Shown: positions 17,606 to 26,368, counted from the first letter of the stretch. The stretch is DNA of 64,000 nucleotides from Agaribacillus aureus (GCA_030442055.1 JAUJEB010000001.1:2542001-2606000), one strand, 5' to 3'. Translations and numbers: made by a program. The notes: generated from the letters alone by a model not told the origin.

Positions 17606-17963
17606 AGAATTTTAGTTTAGTTGTTGAAATATTAAATAGTATAGGAACTCTTGGTTGATCTTTGAATTATCCCAAATAGCTATTTTCACTACCAAAGGTC
17701 TTTATAAATAAAATAAAATTACACTATCCTAAATAGGGGATTTTAGACGCTGAAAAGCGTATTATTTTCACTCGCTAAATGAGATTTTAGCGTTTTGGGG
17801 GATAAATGAGTTAGTACAATTTACGGGGTAAAATGCAAAAATAATCCATAAACTGTCTGATTATAGTAAGAATGGTGATAAATATGGGTTAACGTAAATT
17901 TCGTTACTATGATTGACGGCAATTCCGGATTTTTCCGGCCGAAATTAAAAAAAAGTTAATATA
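17606..17963 (-). promoter_or_regulatory. Upstream regulatory region of SusCD pair 2
   Basis: This 358-bp gene-free stretch is the promoter region of susC 2. It contains the dyad at 17725-17742, TTGGGGGATAA at 17795-17805 (identical 11-mer in the susC 1 upstream region), TTTACGGGGTAAAAT near 17820-17834 and a palindrome-like AACGTAAATTTCGTT near 17890-17904. A TATTTTTG matching the -7 consensus lies on the minus strand at 17836-17843, but it is over 200 bp from the start codon, so I do not assign the promoter to it. Confidence 0.5.
17725..17742. promoter_or_regulatory. Putative regulator dyad upstream of susC 2 (TATCC-N8-GGATT)
   Basis: The 18-bp sequence TATCCTAAATAGGGGATT has the same overall length and layout as the dyad upstream of susC 1. 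The flanks also agree: both are preceded on the plus strand by TAAAAT and a TA(T/C)ACTA-like stretch and followed by TTTTA. It lies 120-137 bp upstream of the susC start. Confidence 0.42.
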
Positions 17964-17988
17964 AAAAAAACGAGGTTTAACCTCGTTT
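17964..17988 (-). terminator. Rho-independent terminator after the response regulator
   Basis: An 8-bp stem (AAACGAGG pairing with CCTCGTTT) with a 5-nt loop is followed on the minus strand by a run of T residues. It is about 60 bp downstream of the response-regulator stop codon. Confidence 0.8.
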
Positions 17989-18049
17989 AGTATTTGTCTT
18001 TGAACAACCTGATTTTTTCCAATTTTTGTAGTTCTCAAGTCGCAAAATT

Positions 18050-18679
18050 TTAAATGAGTTTTTCTTTAAGCGCCTTTTCAATCGCCTCCGCCTTGCTATG
18101 TACCTGTAGCTTGAAGTAAATGTTTTTGATGTGAGATTTTACAGTTTCCTTGTGGATAAATAACTCCTCGGAAATGATAGAGTAACTTTTCCCTTTTGAA
18201 AGTAACTCCAACACTTCTGTTTCTCTTTTGGTGAGTGGAGAATCCTGATTTTTTTGGAAAGACTCAACGACCATACGCGCAATTCTGGAGCTCATAGGAG
18301 CGCCTCCCGCTTTAATTTCATTGATCGCTTCCAGCAAACTGGAGTAATTTGCCGTTTTCGTAATATAACCTGATGCACCTGCGCATAGTGCCTGAAACAC
18401 CAATTCACTATCTTCGTGAACGGTAATTACAATAATATTTAAATCCGGAATTTCCTTTTTTATCCGCTGGATGCCTTCAATGCCATGCATACCCGGCAAC
18501 TCTAAGTCCATCAGGATAATGTCGGGCTGATCATTTTTCAGATTTTTTAATGCATCCTCACATTTCACATAACTGTTTACGACATGATATTCTTCAATAC
18601 TATTCAACAGCAATGCAAATCCATCCTTTACCACTTCATTATCTTCAACAATGACTATCCTAGTAATTTTGTTTTCCAT
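18050..18679 (-). CDS. NarL/FixJ (LuxR-type) response regulator
   Basis: The 209-residue protein has an N-terminal receiver domain with the acidic pair E12-D13, phospho-acceptor D58 in ILMDLELPG and the conserved TKTANY lysine near residue 108. The C-terminal LuxR-type helix-turn-helix spans about residues 147-205 (LTKRETEVLELLSKGKSYSIISEEL, then KETVKSHIKNIYFKL). It should bind DNA as a dimer when phosphorylated. No histidine kinase gene is adjacent, so it is an orphan in this window. It lies directly upstream of the SusCD operons, transcribed in the same direction but with its own terminator. A dyad related to those of both susC genes lies 62-78 bp upstream of its start, suggesting autoregulation. 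Confidence 0.95.
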   Translation of the reverse strand: MENKITRIVIVEDNEVVKDGFALLLNSIEEYHVVNSYVKCEDALKNLKNDQPDIILMDLELPGMHGIEGIQRIKKEIPDLNIIVITVHEDSELVFQALCAGASGYITKTANYSSLLEAINEIKAGGAPMSSRIARMVVESFQKNQDSPLTKRETEVLELLSKGKSYSIISEELFIHKETVKSHIKNIYFKLQVHSKAEAIEKALKEKLI

Positions 18680-19129
18680 TTTTTTTGTTGTTGAGGTTTA
18701 AATTAACTTTAATAGTACGATAAATAGCATACTAAAACTATACACCATATTGGGGTAAATTCTATGAAATGATTGATTTAATCGGTTACTCGGCCTTAAA
18801 TATTAACGAAATAACCTCCCTCCCGGTTATAGACGTCCGAGATTGCACATTTAATAACCATCTGCAAAGAGACCCCGCGAATAAAGTTCAAATATTTAAA
18901 ACTTTCTACCTCCACCCCGGGAAATGTGATATATGATCCGATTATTAACGGGGAAAATTCCATTTATTCATTTAATTTAAGCAAATCTATTGATGGCATT
19001 TTTTTTCAAAGATGACCGTTTAAATTTAAACTATTACCTATTGCTGGCAACCCATTTGCCGGTTTTTGCTTAGTTTTAGAAATTATTAGATAACGTAATA
19101 TTTGCTGGTTGGTATTTAGGGGTTATAAC
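18680..19129. other. Divergent intergenic region between response regulator and WG-repeat gene
   Basis: This 450-bp gap holds the promoters of two divergent genes. The dyad at 18741-18757 is the only clear element. I see no RNA gene or open frame worth calling. Confidence 0.5.
18741..18757. promoter_or_regulatory. Putative autoregulatory dyad of the response regulator
   Basis: TACACCATATTGGGGTA is a 17-bp inverted repeat (TACACC against GGGGTA) upstream of the minus-strand response-regulator gene. It resembles the dyads upstream of both susC genes and shares the neighbouring ACTAAAA sequence with the susC 1 site. The spacing is one base shorter than in the susC copies. Confidence 0.4.
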
Positions 19130-21772
19130 ATGAGAAGAAGTTCGCTGGTTTTGGTTTTGATTTTTTTCAGTTTGTTTGAAGGTGTTTTTGCCCAAAACTC
19201 CAAAAGAGCGCTCAATCTGCTCGAAAAAAAGGATTACCTGAAAGCAGAGCAAACTTTCAAAAAAGCCATCGAAAAAGACAGTATCAACCCAGGCGCCTAT
19301 TACGTACATTCCTTGTTGTATTTGACAGATTCTTTTCCCCGTTACAGTCTTGATTCCAGCTACCTGCTGATTCTTAAAGCGCTGGACCATTATACCATCG
19401 CTGACCCAAAAGAAATCGAAAGACTCAATAAAATTGAGATCAGCGACATTACCCTCCAATCGCAAAAAAGAAAAATTGACAGTCTGGCTTTTCAACAATC
19501 AGTAAGTGTTAATAAGGAAGCTTATTACAATCTTTTTCTTGAAAAACACGCTACCGCCTTACAGGTCGCTGAAGCTAAAATATTGAGAAATAAAGTAGCC
19601 TACCAGGAAGCCAAAGACATTAACACCTACCAATCCTACAAGAAGTTCATGGACAAATACCCCGAGGCACTGGAATTCAGGAAAGCGGAAGACAATTACA
19701 ATCAATTGTTATTTGCGGAAAAAACCAAAGACGGCTCGCTCAGGCACTACCAGCAATTTCTGTCGGATTTTCCCCAGACTCCCTATCGGACGATTATTGA
19801 AAAGCATATTTTTGAAATGATCACCGCCGACAATGAAAAGACCTCCTACGAGGATTTTATCCAGCAATATCCAAAAAGCAAATGGATCAAAAAGGCGCTG
19901 GATTACTTATACTACCACTACCAAAAAGGAGGGATGTCTGATGATTTTTTAACAAAATTTTCTAACATCCCATCGACTGACTCGATAAAAAATGCAGTCT
20001 CCATTCACGAATCCATGCTATTTCCAATATTGGAAAATCAGCAATACAAGTTCATTGATCAAACCGGAAAATTGTGGGATAAACTAGTGCTGGATAGCGA
20101 TATTGAAGAAAGTTATTATTGTGAAGGGGTTAAAGAAGATTTTATGATGGTTGGCTACCCCTCCCATAAAGCTATCATTACCAAAACAGGTAAAAAGATA
20201 TATGAAGGCCGTTTTGAAACGGCCGAACCTATCGGTTTTGGCTTCCTGAAAATCACCAATCGCAAAAAATGTGGTGTTATTCATCGATCAGGCTGGGAGG
20301 TCCTTCCCATGGAATGGGATGACATCACGTTGATCTCGGATCAATACCTTGCCGTTGAGAAAAACGGCCTCCTTGGGCTTTGCACACTATCTGGTCGCGT
20401 GTTATTTACACCTCAATTTCAGGATGTGACCGGAGATGGAGATTACTATATGTTTACCAAGGAGGACAAGATTGCCATCACCAACAAGCATATGCTAACC
20501 GCATTGCTGGAAGCCAATAATTTTCATCTTGACCACGTGTATGATGACTATCAGGTAGTCAACCAACACTATATAATCGGCATACGCGGAGCCGAGGAAT
20601 GTTTGATCAACAGCAAACTGGAAGTGGTGATCCCCATGTCACAACAAAAAATTTATGACAGGTCTGGCGGATGGTATGTGGTGAAACCTGATACCTTCTT
20701 GAGTTACAATGACCAATTGAAGCCAACATTTACTGCGCCATATGATAAATATCAATTGAATGACGGGCGTGTCGCTCTGAAAAAGGATCAGCGATGGGCA
20801 CTTTTCAATTTCGTCCAGGCTACTGATACCGATTTTGCATTTGACAGTCTTCAATTTTTGAGTAAAAATATCACTTATCTTGTCAAAGATGGTGAAGGTT
20901 TAATTTACCTGTCCAACGGTCAGGAAATTAAAATAAAGGAAAACCAAAGTTTTCAACTTATCCATGCCAATGCCGGAAACAACTTGCCTGACAGTAGTGA
21001 ATACGTATTGGTTTTTGATACAAAAAAAAGAACAACAACCGTTTATAACGCTCGTGGCGACAAAATCAAAGGCCTGACCAATACACAAATTAATTCATTA
21101 TACGGCAGCCACTTTATCATTGAAAAAAATGGCAAAAAAGGGATTATGAACAAAGACGGTAAAACACTGCTTCCCGCCTACTACGATGCTATCGGCAAAC
21201 CGAAAAATGGCACCTATTCTCTGCTGCGCTCCAATAAATTCGGCTTGTTTGATCCCACCAGGGAATTTACCATACGACCTTCCTATCAATCGGCACTTTC
21301 CGGTTATAACAAAAGTCTGCTAATCGCCAATAAATCAGATAAAAAAGGACTAATAGACCTTGAAAATAAAGCACAGACCCCTTTTATTTTCGAAAAAATT
21401 AATTTCTGGAACGATAGCCTGGCGCTGGTTTACAAAGACAATTACTGGGGCATATACGATATTTATGACAATGAATATAGAATTGAAAACATCATCAGCT
21501 TACAGCTAACAGGTGATACCTTAGAGACAAAAGCTATTGTCCTCGGCGAAAAGGGATATGGGGTTTTAAGTAATAAATCAGGGATGATCATCTCTCCTAC
21601 TTTTGACGATCTGCAAATAATCGGTGGGGATGATGTTTATCTATATTTCTGTGAAAAATATGTAAAGGAAGCGGATCTATATGTGGTCGTTTATTACGAC
21701 AAAACCGGTAAGCGGATCTGGCGGCAGGTGTACGACAGTAATGTTTACGACAGAATCTACTGCGATAATTAA
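19130..21772 (+). CDS. Secreted TPR and WG-repeat protein
   Basis: The protein has a signal peptide (MRRSSLVLVLIFFSLFEGVFAQ), so I start it at the ATG at 19130 instead of the upstream TTG- or GTG-type frame start. Residues of about 25-70 form TPR-like helices (LLEKKDYLKAEQTFKKAIEKDSINPGAYYVHSL), and the next 200 residues are helical with repeated YQSYKKFMDKYP-type units. The last 550 residues consist of WG-type beta repeats, for example CGVIHRSGWEVLPMEWDDI, KKGIMNKDGKTLLPAYYDAIG and KFGLFDPTREFTIRPSYQSA. WG repeats are common in secreted bacterial proteins and act as binding scaffolds; the ligand is unknown. The gene stands alone, with the transporter 95 bp downstream. Confidence 0.85.
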   Translation: MRRSSLVLVLIFFSLFEGVFAQNSKRALNLLEKKDYLKAEQTFKKAIEKDSINPGAYYVHSLLYLTDSFPRYSLDSSYLLILKALDHYTIADPKEIERLNKIEISDITLQSQKRKIDSLAFQQSVSVNKEAYYNLFLEKHATALQVAEAKILRNKVAYQEAKDINTYQSYKKFMDKYPEALEFRKAEDNYNQLLFAEKTKDGSLRHYQQFLSDFPQTPYRTIIEKHIFEMITADNEKTSYEDFIQQYPKSKWIKKALDYLYYHYQKGGMSDDFLTKFSNIPSTDSIKNAVSIHESMLFPILENQQYKFIDQTGKLWDKLVLDSDIEESYYCEGVKEDFMMVGYPSHKAIITKTGKKIYEGRFETAEPIGFGFLKITNRKKCGVIHRSGWEVLPMEWDDITLISDQYLAVEKNGLLGLCTLSGRVLFTPQFQDVTGDGDYYMFTKEDKIAITNKHMLTALLEANNFHLDHVYDDYQVVNQHYIIGIRGAEECLINSKLEVVIPMSQQKIYDRSGGWYVVKPDTFLSYNDQLKPTFTAPYDKYQLNDGRVALKKDQRWALFNFVQATDTDFAFDSLQFLSKNITYLVKDGEGLIYLSNGQEIKIKENQSFQLIHANAGNNLPDSSEYVLVFDTKKRTTTVYNARGDKIKGLTNTQINSLYGSHFIIEKNGKKGIMNKDGKTLLPAYYDAIGKPKNGTYSLLRSNKFGLFDPTREFTIRPSYQSALSGYNKSLLIANKSDKKGLIDLENKAQTPFIFEKINFWNDSLALVYKDNYWGIYDIYDNEYRIENIISLQLTGDTLETKAIVLGEKGYGVLSNKSGMIISPTFDDLQIIGGDDVYLYFCEKYVKEADLYVVVYYDKTGKRIWRQVYDSNVYDRIYCDN

Positions 21773-21867
21773 ATATCCAGGCGCTGCTGTAGCCAATTTT
21801 TAGGATTATTTTATTTTTCCAAATAATTATCATAGCTTAGAAAATTAGCTAACCAAACTTTTGCCGG

Positions 21868-23376
21868 ATGATTAAACAGGAAGCGTTTAGCAATCGCTGG
21901 GGATTAATTTTAGCGTCGCTTGGCATGGCCATTGGCGCCGGTAACCTATGGAGATTTCCGCGATTGGCAGGGCAATATGGCGGCTCTTTCATTTTATTGT
22001 GGATCCTGTTTCTTCTCATATGGTCCATTCCAATTTTACTGGCGGAATTTTCCCTGGGCAAAAAATACCAAAAAGGTGTCATTGGCACCTTTGGTGAAGC
22101 GTTGGGTAAGTCTTACACATGGGTTGGTTTTTTTATAACAGTCTGCACGCTTGGCATTTGCTTCTACTACTCCGTGGTCACAAGCTGGGGATTGCAATAC
22201 CTGGGATTCTCCCTGAAACACGCTTATCTTGAAATGACCGGAGCCCCGGGGTTGGCGTCAGTCTTAGACCAAACACCCGATTATCTGGCGTCACACTGGG
22301 CCAGTATTTCCAACGGCAATTTAATTACAGTTACGTTGTGTATCATCGTCGTGATTGCGGGAAGTATCTTATTGGTGAAAGGAATTCAAAAGGGATTGGA
22401 GCGGGCAAACAGGATTTTAATCCCTAGCCTATTTGTGTTATTGATGATAATTACCATTCTGGCTCTGAACATGGAAAATGGCAAGCGAGGGTTGGAGTAC
22501 ATGTTTTCAATCAATGTAGCCCTGTTTTCCGAACCAAAAATCTGGATAGAAGCATTGTCACAATCCGCCTGGTCAACGGGCGCAGGCTGGGGTTTAATGA
22601 TGACCATATCATCGTATTCCAGGAAACGGGAAGATGTGACATTAAATACTTTTATAGGAGCCTTCGGTAATAATACAGCATCACTAATGGCGGCCATGGC
22701 CGTATTACCTGCCGTATTTGCATTATCTCCCTCGGAAGGCCAGGCCATTGAATACCTTCAGACCGGTAATCAATCATTGACGTTCTCCATCATCCCGGAA
22801 CTTTTTGCCGGCATTCCAGGCGGTTACCTGCTGTCTATAGTTTTTTTCCTGGCGTTCTTCCTGGCAGCTTTCAGTTCCTTGCTACCAATGATCGAACTTT
22901 TTATCAAAAACCTGGCGGATTTAGGATTGCCGAGGAAATCAGCCGCATTGCGTGCCGGTTTATTTACCATTATATTTGGCCTCCCTTCAGCCTGGTACCT
23001 CGATTTTTTTAATAACCAGGATTGGGTTTGGGGCATAGGTCTGATTATCAGTGGGTTGTTTTTTGTTTTCGCAGCTATAAAAAATAACTTGTTGATATTT
23101 AAGAAGGAATTTATTGATAAAGACTCAGACTTTAAGGTCCCGGATTTTTACTTCCGGGCTACCATGATTTTTAATGTATTTTTAGGATTAATGCTTGTCT
23201 ACTGGTGGATGTCGAGGGGGTATAGTGACTATCCGTGGTTTGATGAAAACGGACGATGGAATATTATGGATACCTACAGTAATGCCAGCATAGTGACGCA
23301 ATGGATGTTGGTGCTGGTACTTGGCATTATCATTAACAAGTATTTGTTTATCAAATTTGTAAAGAATAAGCTATGA
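21868..23376 (+). CDS. NSS family sodium-dependent transporter (SNF/LeuT-like)
   Basis: The 502-residue protein starts with the family signature FSNRWGLILASLGMAIGAGNLWRFPRLAGQYGGSFIL, which forms transmembrane helix 1 with the unwound Na+ and substrate site. Eleven to twelve hydrophobic helices follow, including the SAWSTGAGWGLMMTISSYSRKRED segment that corresponds to TM6-7. LeuT-type proteins import amino acids with sodium across the inner membrane. The substrate cannot be fixed from sequence, but the presence of a MetS-like small subunit directly downstream suggests a methionine/alanine-type importer of the MetPS class. Its stop codon overlaps the start of that small gene by 4 bp. Confidence 0.95.
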   Translation: MIKQEAFSNRWGLILASLGMAIGAGNLWRFPRLAGQYGGSFILLWILFLLIWSIPILLAEFSLGKKYQKGVIGTFGEALGKSYTWVGFFITVCTLGICFYYSVVTSWGLQYLGFSLKHAYLEMTGAPGLASVLDQTPDYLASHWASISNGNLITVTLCIIVVIAGSILLVKGIQKGLERANRILIPSLFVLLMIITILALNMENGKRGLEYMFSINVALFSEPKIWIEALSQSAWSTGAGWGLMMTISSYSRKREDVTLNTFIGAFGNNTASLMAAMAVLPAVFALSPSEGQAIEYLQTGNQSLTFSIIPELFAGIPGGYLLSIVFFLAFFLAAFSSLLPMIELFIKNLADLGLPRKSAALRAGLFTIIFGLPSAWYLDFFNNQDWVWGIGLIISGLFFVFAAIKNNLLIFKKEFIDKDSDFKVPDFYFRATMIFNVFLGLMLVYWWMSRGYSDYPWFDENGRWNIMDTYSNASIVTQWMLVLVLGIIINKYLFIKFVKNKL

Positions 23377-23495
23377 GCATCTCAGCTATTTTAGGCATGG
23401 TGGTTATTCTGGGAATTGTAGTTGGTGGATTTGTATTCTTTTTATCGCTGGCTATAAAAGCCGAACGAAAAAAAAATAATCCCGATATCGACTAA
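23373..23495 (+). CDS. MetS family NSS transporter small subunit (40 aa)
   Basis: This small gene encodes 40 residues: an N-terminal MSISAILGMVVILGIVVGG transmembrane helix followed by a charged tail with KAERKKNNPD. The layout (one helix, then a basic-polar tail) and the position directly behind an NSS transporter match the MetS small subunit known from the Corynebacterium glutamicum MetPS methionine importer and widely found beside NSS genes. The start ATG overlaps the transporter stop codon as ATGA, so translation should be coupled. The family assignment is by eye and context; the length is too short for certainty. Confidence 0.8.
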   Translation: MSISAILGMVVILGIVVGGFVFFLSLAIKAERKKNNPDID

Positions 23496-23497
23496 TA

Positions 23498-24409
23498 TTA
23501 CTGTTGACGCGCTTTCATTTGTGCTGCCAAAATCCCAATTCCTTGCTCAAAGGAACGAGGCTCATAACCCAATACTTTTCTCGCCTTGTCAATCGTCAAC
23601 CCGGTCTTTGGAGGTCGCTGCGCCGGCTGGCTAAAATTGCTTGAATCAGCCATCGTCATTGATGACGTATCCAGGTTAAAATATTCAGCCGTTTTTAAAG
23701 CCATTTCATAGGGCGTAAGCATATCCTTACCTGCAATATTGAAAATACCCTTAGCGCGGTTTTTCACAATTAGAAAACAACCCATCGCGAGATCCTCTGC
23801 CAGCGTGGGTGTTCTCCACTGATCATTGACAACCTTGATAGGCTTCTGATTCTCCAGGCTGCTTTTAACCCATAAAATAATATTGGACCGGCTCATATCG
23901 TGCGCCAGGCCATAAACCAGTACCGTTCTGGCAATGGCCCATTCAATATCGCTATTTAACAGCAGGTTCTCAGCATCGAGTTTACTTTGCCCATACACGC
24001 TGATAGGATTGGGAATAGCTTCTTCATCCAGCGGACCGAAGCTACCGTCAAATATGAAGTCAGTAGAAAGGTGGAGCAGAAAAGCTTTGTGAAGGCGAGC
24101 AGCCTCGACCAGGTAGTCTACGGCGTCGACATTCAATTGCTGACATTGCGCTTGCTCTGTCTGGCACTGATCCACATTGGTCATAGCCGCTGTATGAATG
24201 ATGGCATCGGGGCGATGGGTGGCAACAGTTTCCATAACTTGCTGTTTACTGGTAATGTCCAGGCTTTGATAGTGATAGGACAGCTCACTATCGGGTAACC
24301 TGTTTTCCCCCCTTGAAGTAGCCACAAGCTCAAAATCGCTCATCGGGGCTATCAATTCAACTAATTTTTGCCCCAATAAACCATTGGAACCTGTTAACAG
24401 TATTTTCAT
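23498..24409 (-). CDS. SDR family sugar-nucleotide reductase (RmlD-like)
   Basis: The protein starts with the Rossmann motif MKILLTGSNGLLGQKLVELI at the ATG at 24409; a longer frame from 24436 adds nine residues before the natural start and is unlikely. Further RmlD-type motifs are HTAAMTNVDQCQTE near residue 75, the STDFIFDG active-site strand and YGQSKLDAE, which supplies the Tyr and Lys of the catalytic triad. About 303 residues fit dTDP-4-dehydrorhamnose reductase, which makes dTDP-rhamnose with NAD(P)H. No other rml genes are near, so it may instead be an RmlD-like or MAT2B-like NAD-dependent reductase. A duplicated leader sequence lies upstream. Confidence 0.82.
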   Translation of the reverse strand: MKILLTGSNGLLGQKLVELIAPMSDFELVATSRGENRLPDSELSYHYQSLDITSKQQVMETVATHRPDAIIHTAAMTNVDQCQTEQAQCQQLNVDAVDYLVEAARLHKAFLLHLSTDFIFDGSFGPLDEEAIPNPISVYGQSKLDAENLLLNSDIEWAIARTVLVYGLAHDMSRSNIILWVKSSLENQKPIKVVNDQWRTPTLAEDLAMGCFLIVKNRAKGIFNIAGKDMLTPYEMALKTAEYFNLDTSSMTMADSSNFSQPAQRPPKTGLTIDKARKVLGYEPRSFEQGIGILAAQMKARQQ

Positions 24410-24547
24410 GTGTTGATAATTTATTTTTTCGGTCACATGGAACCTTTGATGCTTGCTATAATCATTGCCCTGTGTGTCGATTAAGTCATGCTTGGTTTCA
24501 TGTGTTTATAATTTATTTCTTTCCGTCAGATGGCATCTTTAAGGCTT
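24404..24547. repeat. Imperfect direct repeat of the rmlD-like leader (two copies of about 50 bp)
   Basis: Copy A (24404-24454) covers the start codon and leader of the RmlD-like gene. Copy B (24496-24547) lies just upstream and ends at the stop of the cyclophilin gene. On the plus strand both read TTTCATGTGTTkATAATTTATTT, then GTCA(C/G)ATGG, then a CTTT-containing stretch ending GCTT, with several mismatches and one indel. Copy B keeps an ATG but its frame stops after five codons. This looks like a local tandem duplication. Confidence 0.65.
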
Positions 24548-25388
24548 AATTTTCAGGATATTGATACCCGTATTCCTTAGTGATTTTCTTTTTGTTTACC
24601 TCCTCAACTGTCACCTTCATTACCACATCTTCTACTGGTTTATCTCCCAGGCTGGTTGGCTGAACCGCGATCGAGTCAACCACTTCAAGACCATCCACCA
24701 CCATGCCAAATACCGTGTATTGATCATCCAGATGCGGAGCGCCGCCAATGCTGCTGTAATCCTGCAACCGCTCTGCCGGATAGGATTTTGACAAAACAAC
24801 ATTAAACTCCGCTTCAATTTCCGGAACAAGCGAGAATACCTTTTTCTGATATGCTTTCATATCGCCGGTATTGTACAGATTTAATATTTCTTCCCTCAAA
24901 GCCGCATTCTTTTCCAAATCGCAGTATTGTCTAAATTTAGCACTGAACTTGTTTTGATCTACAGTCAACTCTTCTTTAGAAAATTTATCACCATGCACGA
25001 TATAAAACTGACACCAACTGGATGCCTTTTCAGGATTTACCTGATCTGACTGCCGGGCCGCTGCTAACGCACCTTTTTTGTGGTAATATTCAGGAACAAA
25101 CTCAGCTGGTACGGTTTCCTTTGAAGGGCTGTTTTTCTCTTTGGCATCAATATCTCCACCCTGTACCATAAATCCTTTTATGACGCGGTGGAAAACAGTG
25201 CTGTCATACCTTCCGGACTCAGCTAACTTAATGAAATTATTTTTATGTTTTGGGGTCTTGTCAAATAATATCACTTTCATGTCACCAAATTTGGTTTGGA
25301 TGGTCACAAGATAATCCTTATTGTTGGCGCAGGAGTTTCCTAAAACAACAAAACAAGCAAGCAATAAATATTTTAATTTTTTATTCAT
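24546..25388 (-). CDS. Cyclophilin-type peptidylprolyl isomerase, lipoprotein
   Basis: The 280-residue protein has a signal peptide with lipobox VLGNSC, so it should be anchored in the envelope facing the periplasm. The cyclophilin fold follows: TIQTKFGDMKVILFDKTPKHKNNFIKLAESGRYDSTVFHRVIKGFMVQGGD carries the catalytic FHR arginine and the QGGD motif. A helical insertion of about 90 residues (residues 125-215) interrupts the usual domain before the last part GAPHLDDQYTVFGMVVDGLEVVDSIA. Such insertions are common in Bacteroidota cyclophilins. It assists folding of exported proteins by proline isomerisation. It lies 12 bp downstream of hemC on the same strand. Confidence 0.93.
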   Translation of the reverse strand: MNKKLKYLLLACFVVLGNSCANNKDYLVTIQTKFGDMKVILFDKTPKHKNNFIKLAESGRYDSTVFHRVIKGFMVQGGDIDAKEKNSPSKETVPAEFVPEYYHKKGALAAARQSDQVNPEKASSWCQFYIVHGDKFSKEELTVDQNKFSAKFRQYCDLEKNAALREEILNLYNTGDMKAYQKKVFSLVPEIEAEFNVVLSKSYPAERLQDYSSIGGAPHLDDQYTVFGMVVDGLEVVDSIAVQPTSLGDKPVEDVVMKVTVEEVNKKKITKEYGYQYPEN

Positions 25389-25400
25389 TATAAATTGATT

Positions 25401-26327
25401 TTATGGTTTTTCCTTAATTTCCTTCAAAATAGCGGCTCCGCCACGGGATAAAATTGTGTCGCCCAGCCGCGCGCCTAAAGTTAAGGCGTTTTCCAATTTA
25501 TCCGACTGTTGTAACTTGATCATTTTTTGACCGTCCAGGCTGATAATTCCCGCCGTTAATTGAAGCTGGTCTGCCTCCAGTTCAGCGAGTGCAAAAGCAG
25601 GAATGCTGCATCCTCCCTGCAGTCTTTCTAAATAACTTCTTTCTGCCTTTAATAGTATTTCAGTGGTCCGGTCATTTACAGCTTTCCTTACTAAATCTAC
25701 TTTATCCTCGGGCAGCTGTTGATGAATTTCTATGGCAATACTTCCCTGGCCTACCGCCGGAACAAATTGCTCCGACGAAAATTGATGTGCCATCATATGG
25801 TTGTATCCCATCCGGTTAACGCCGGCATAAGCCAACAACAGGGCATGACAATCACCATGCTGCATTTTTTTTATCCTTGTCTGCAGATTTCCACGCATTT
25901 CAACAGTCTTCACGTGGGGATAATAATGTTTTAACAGGGCCTTACGCCTGGTAGACGATGTCCCCACTATTATCTCGTCCTGCGATTTTTCCCAATCCAA
26001 TTCCGGCAAATGGCTAATCAACACATCATTTGGTCGTTCGCGTTTGGTAAAAGCGATTAATGTGAAACCGGGAGGTAAAGTGGAAGGCATATCTTTCGCA
26101 CTATGTACCGCGATATCTATCTCTCCACCTGCCAGCGCGGTTTCAATTTCTTCTGTGAAAACGCCTTTGCTTCCAATTTTAGCAATGGAAACATTGAGAA
26201 TTTTATCTCCCTTGGTACTAATGGTCACTATTTCAGTCTCAACCCCGTTTTCTTCCAACAGGCTGGCAACATGATTGGCCTGCCACAGGGCTAACTTACT
26301 ACCTCTGGTTCCTATACGGATTTTCAT
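25401..26327 (-). CDS. hemC: Hydroxymethylbilane synthase (porphobilinogen deaminase)
   Basis: HemC joins four porphobilinogen units into hydroxymethylbilane in haem biosynthesis. The start ATG at 26327 gives the conserved MKIRIGTRGSKLALWQANHV. Further motifs are TKGDKIL, GKGVFTEEIE-like SKGVFTEEIETALAGGEIDIAVHSAKDMPS, GTSSTRRKALL, RGNLQTR and VPAVGQGSIAIE. The cofactor-attachment loop LERLQGGCSIPAFALAE carries the cysteine that binds the dipyrromethane primer. The length of 308 residues is normal. The longer frame from 26360 adds 11 unconserved residues. It lies in a minus-strand run of housekeeping genes between holB and the cyclophilin. Confidence 0.97.
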   Translation of the reverse strand: MKIRIGTRGSKLALWQANHVASLLEENGVETEIVTISTKGDKILNVSIAKIGSKGVFTEEIETALAGGEIDIAVHSAKDMPSTLPPGFTLIAFTKRERPNDVLISHLPELDWEKSQDEIIVGTSSTRRKALLKHYYPHVKTVEMRGNLQTRIKKMQHGDCHALLLAYAGVNRMGYNHMMAHQFSSEQFVPAVGQGSIAIEIHQQLPEDKVDLVRKAVNDRTTEILLKAERSYLERLQGGCSIPAFALAELEADQLQLTAGIISLDGQKMIKLQQSDKLENALTLGARLGDTILSRGGAAILKEIKEKP

Positions 26328-26368
26328 TGTAAATATTTGATTCCCTTTTTTCGCTATCAAAGATCAGC

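Noticed and set aside
17836-17843. TATTTTTG on the minus strand as the -7 box of susC 2
   Set aside because: It would put the transcription start more than 200 bp before the gene and lacks a -33 partner at the right spacing.
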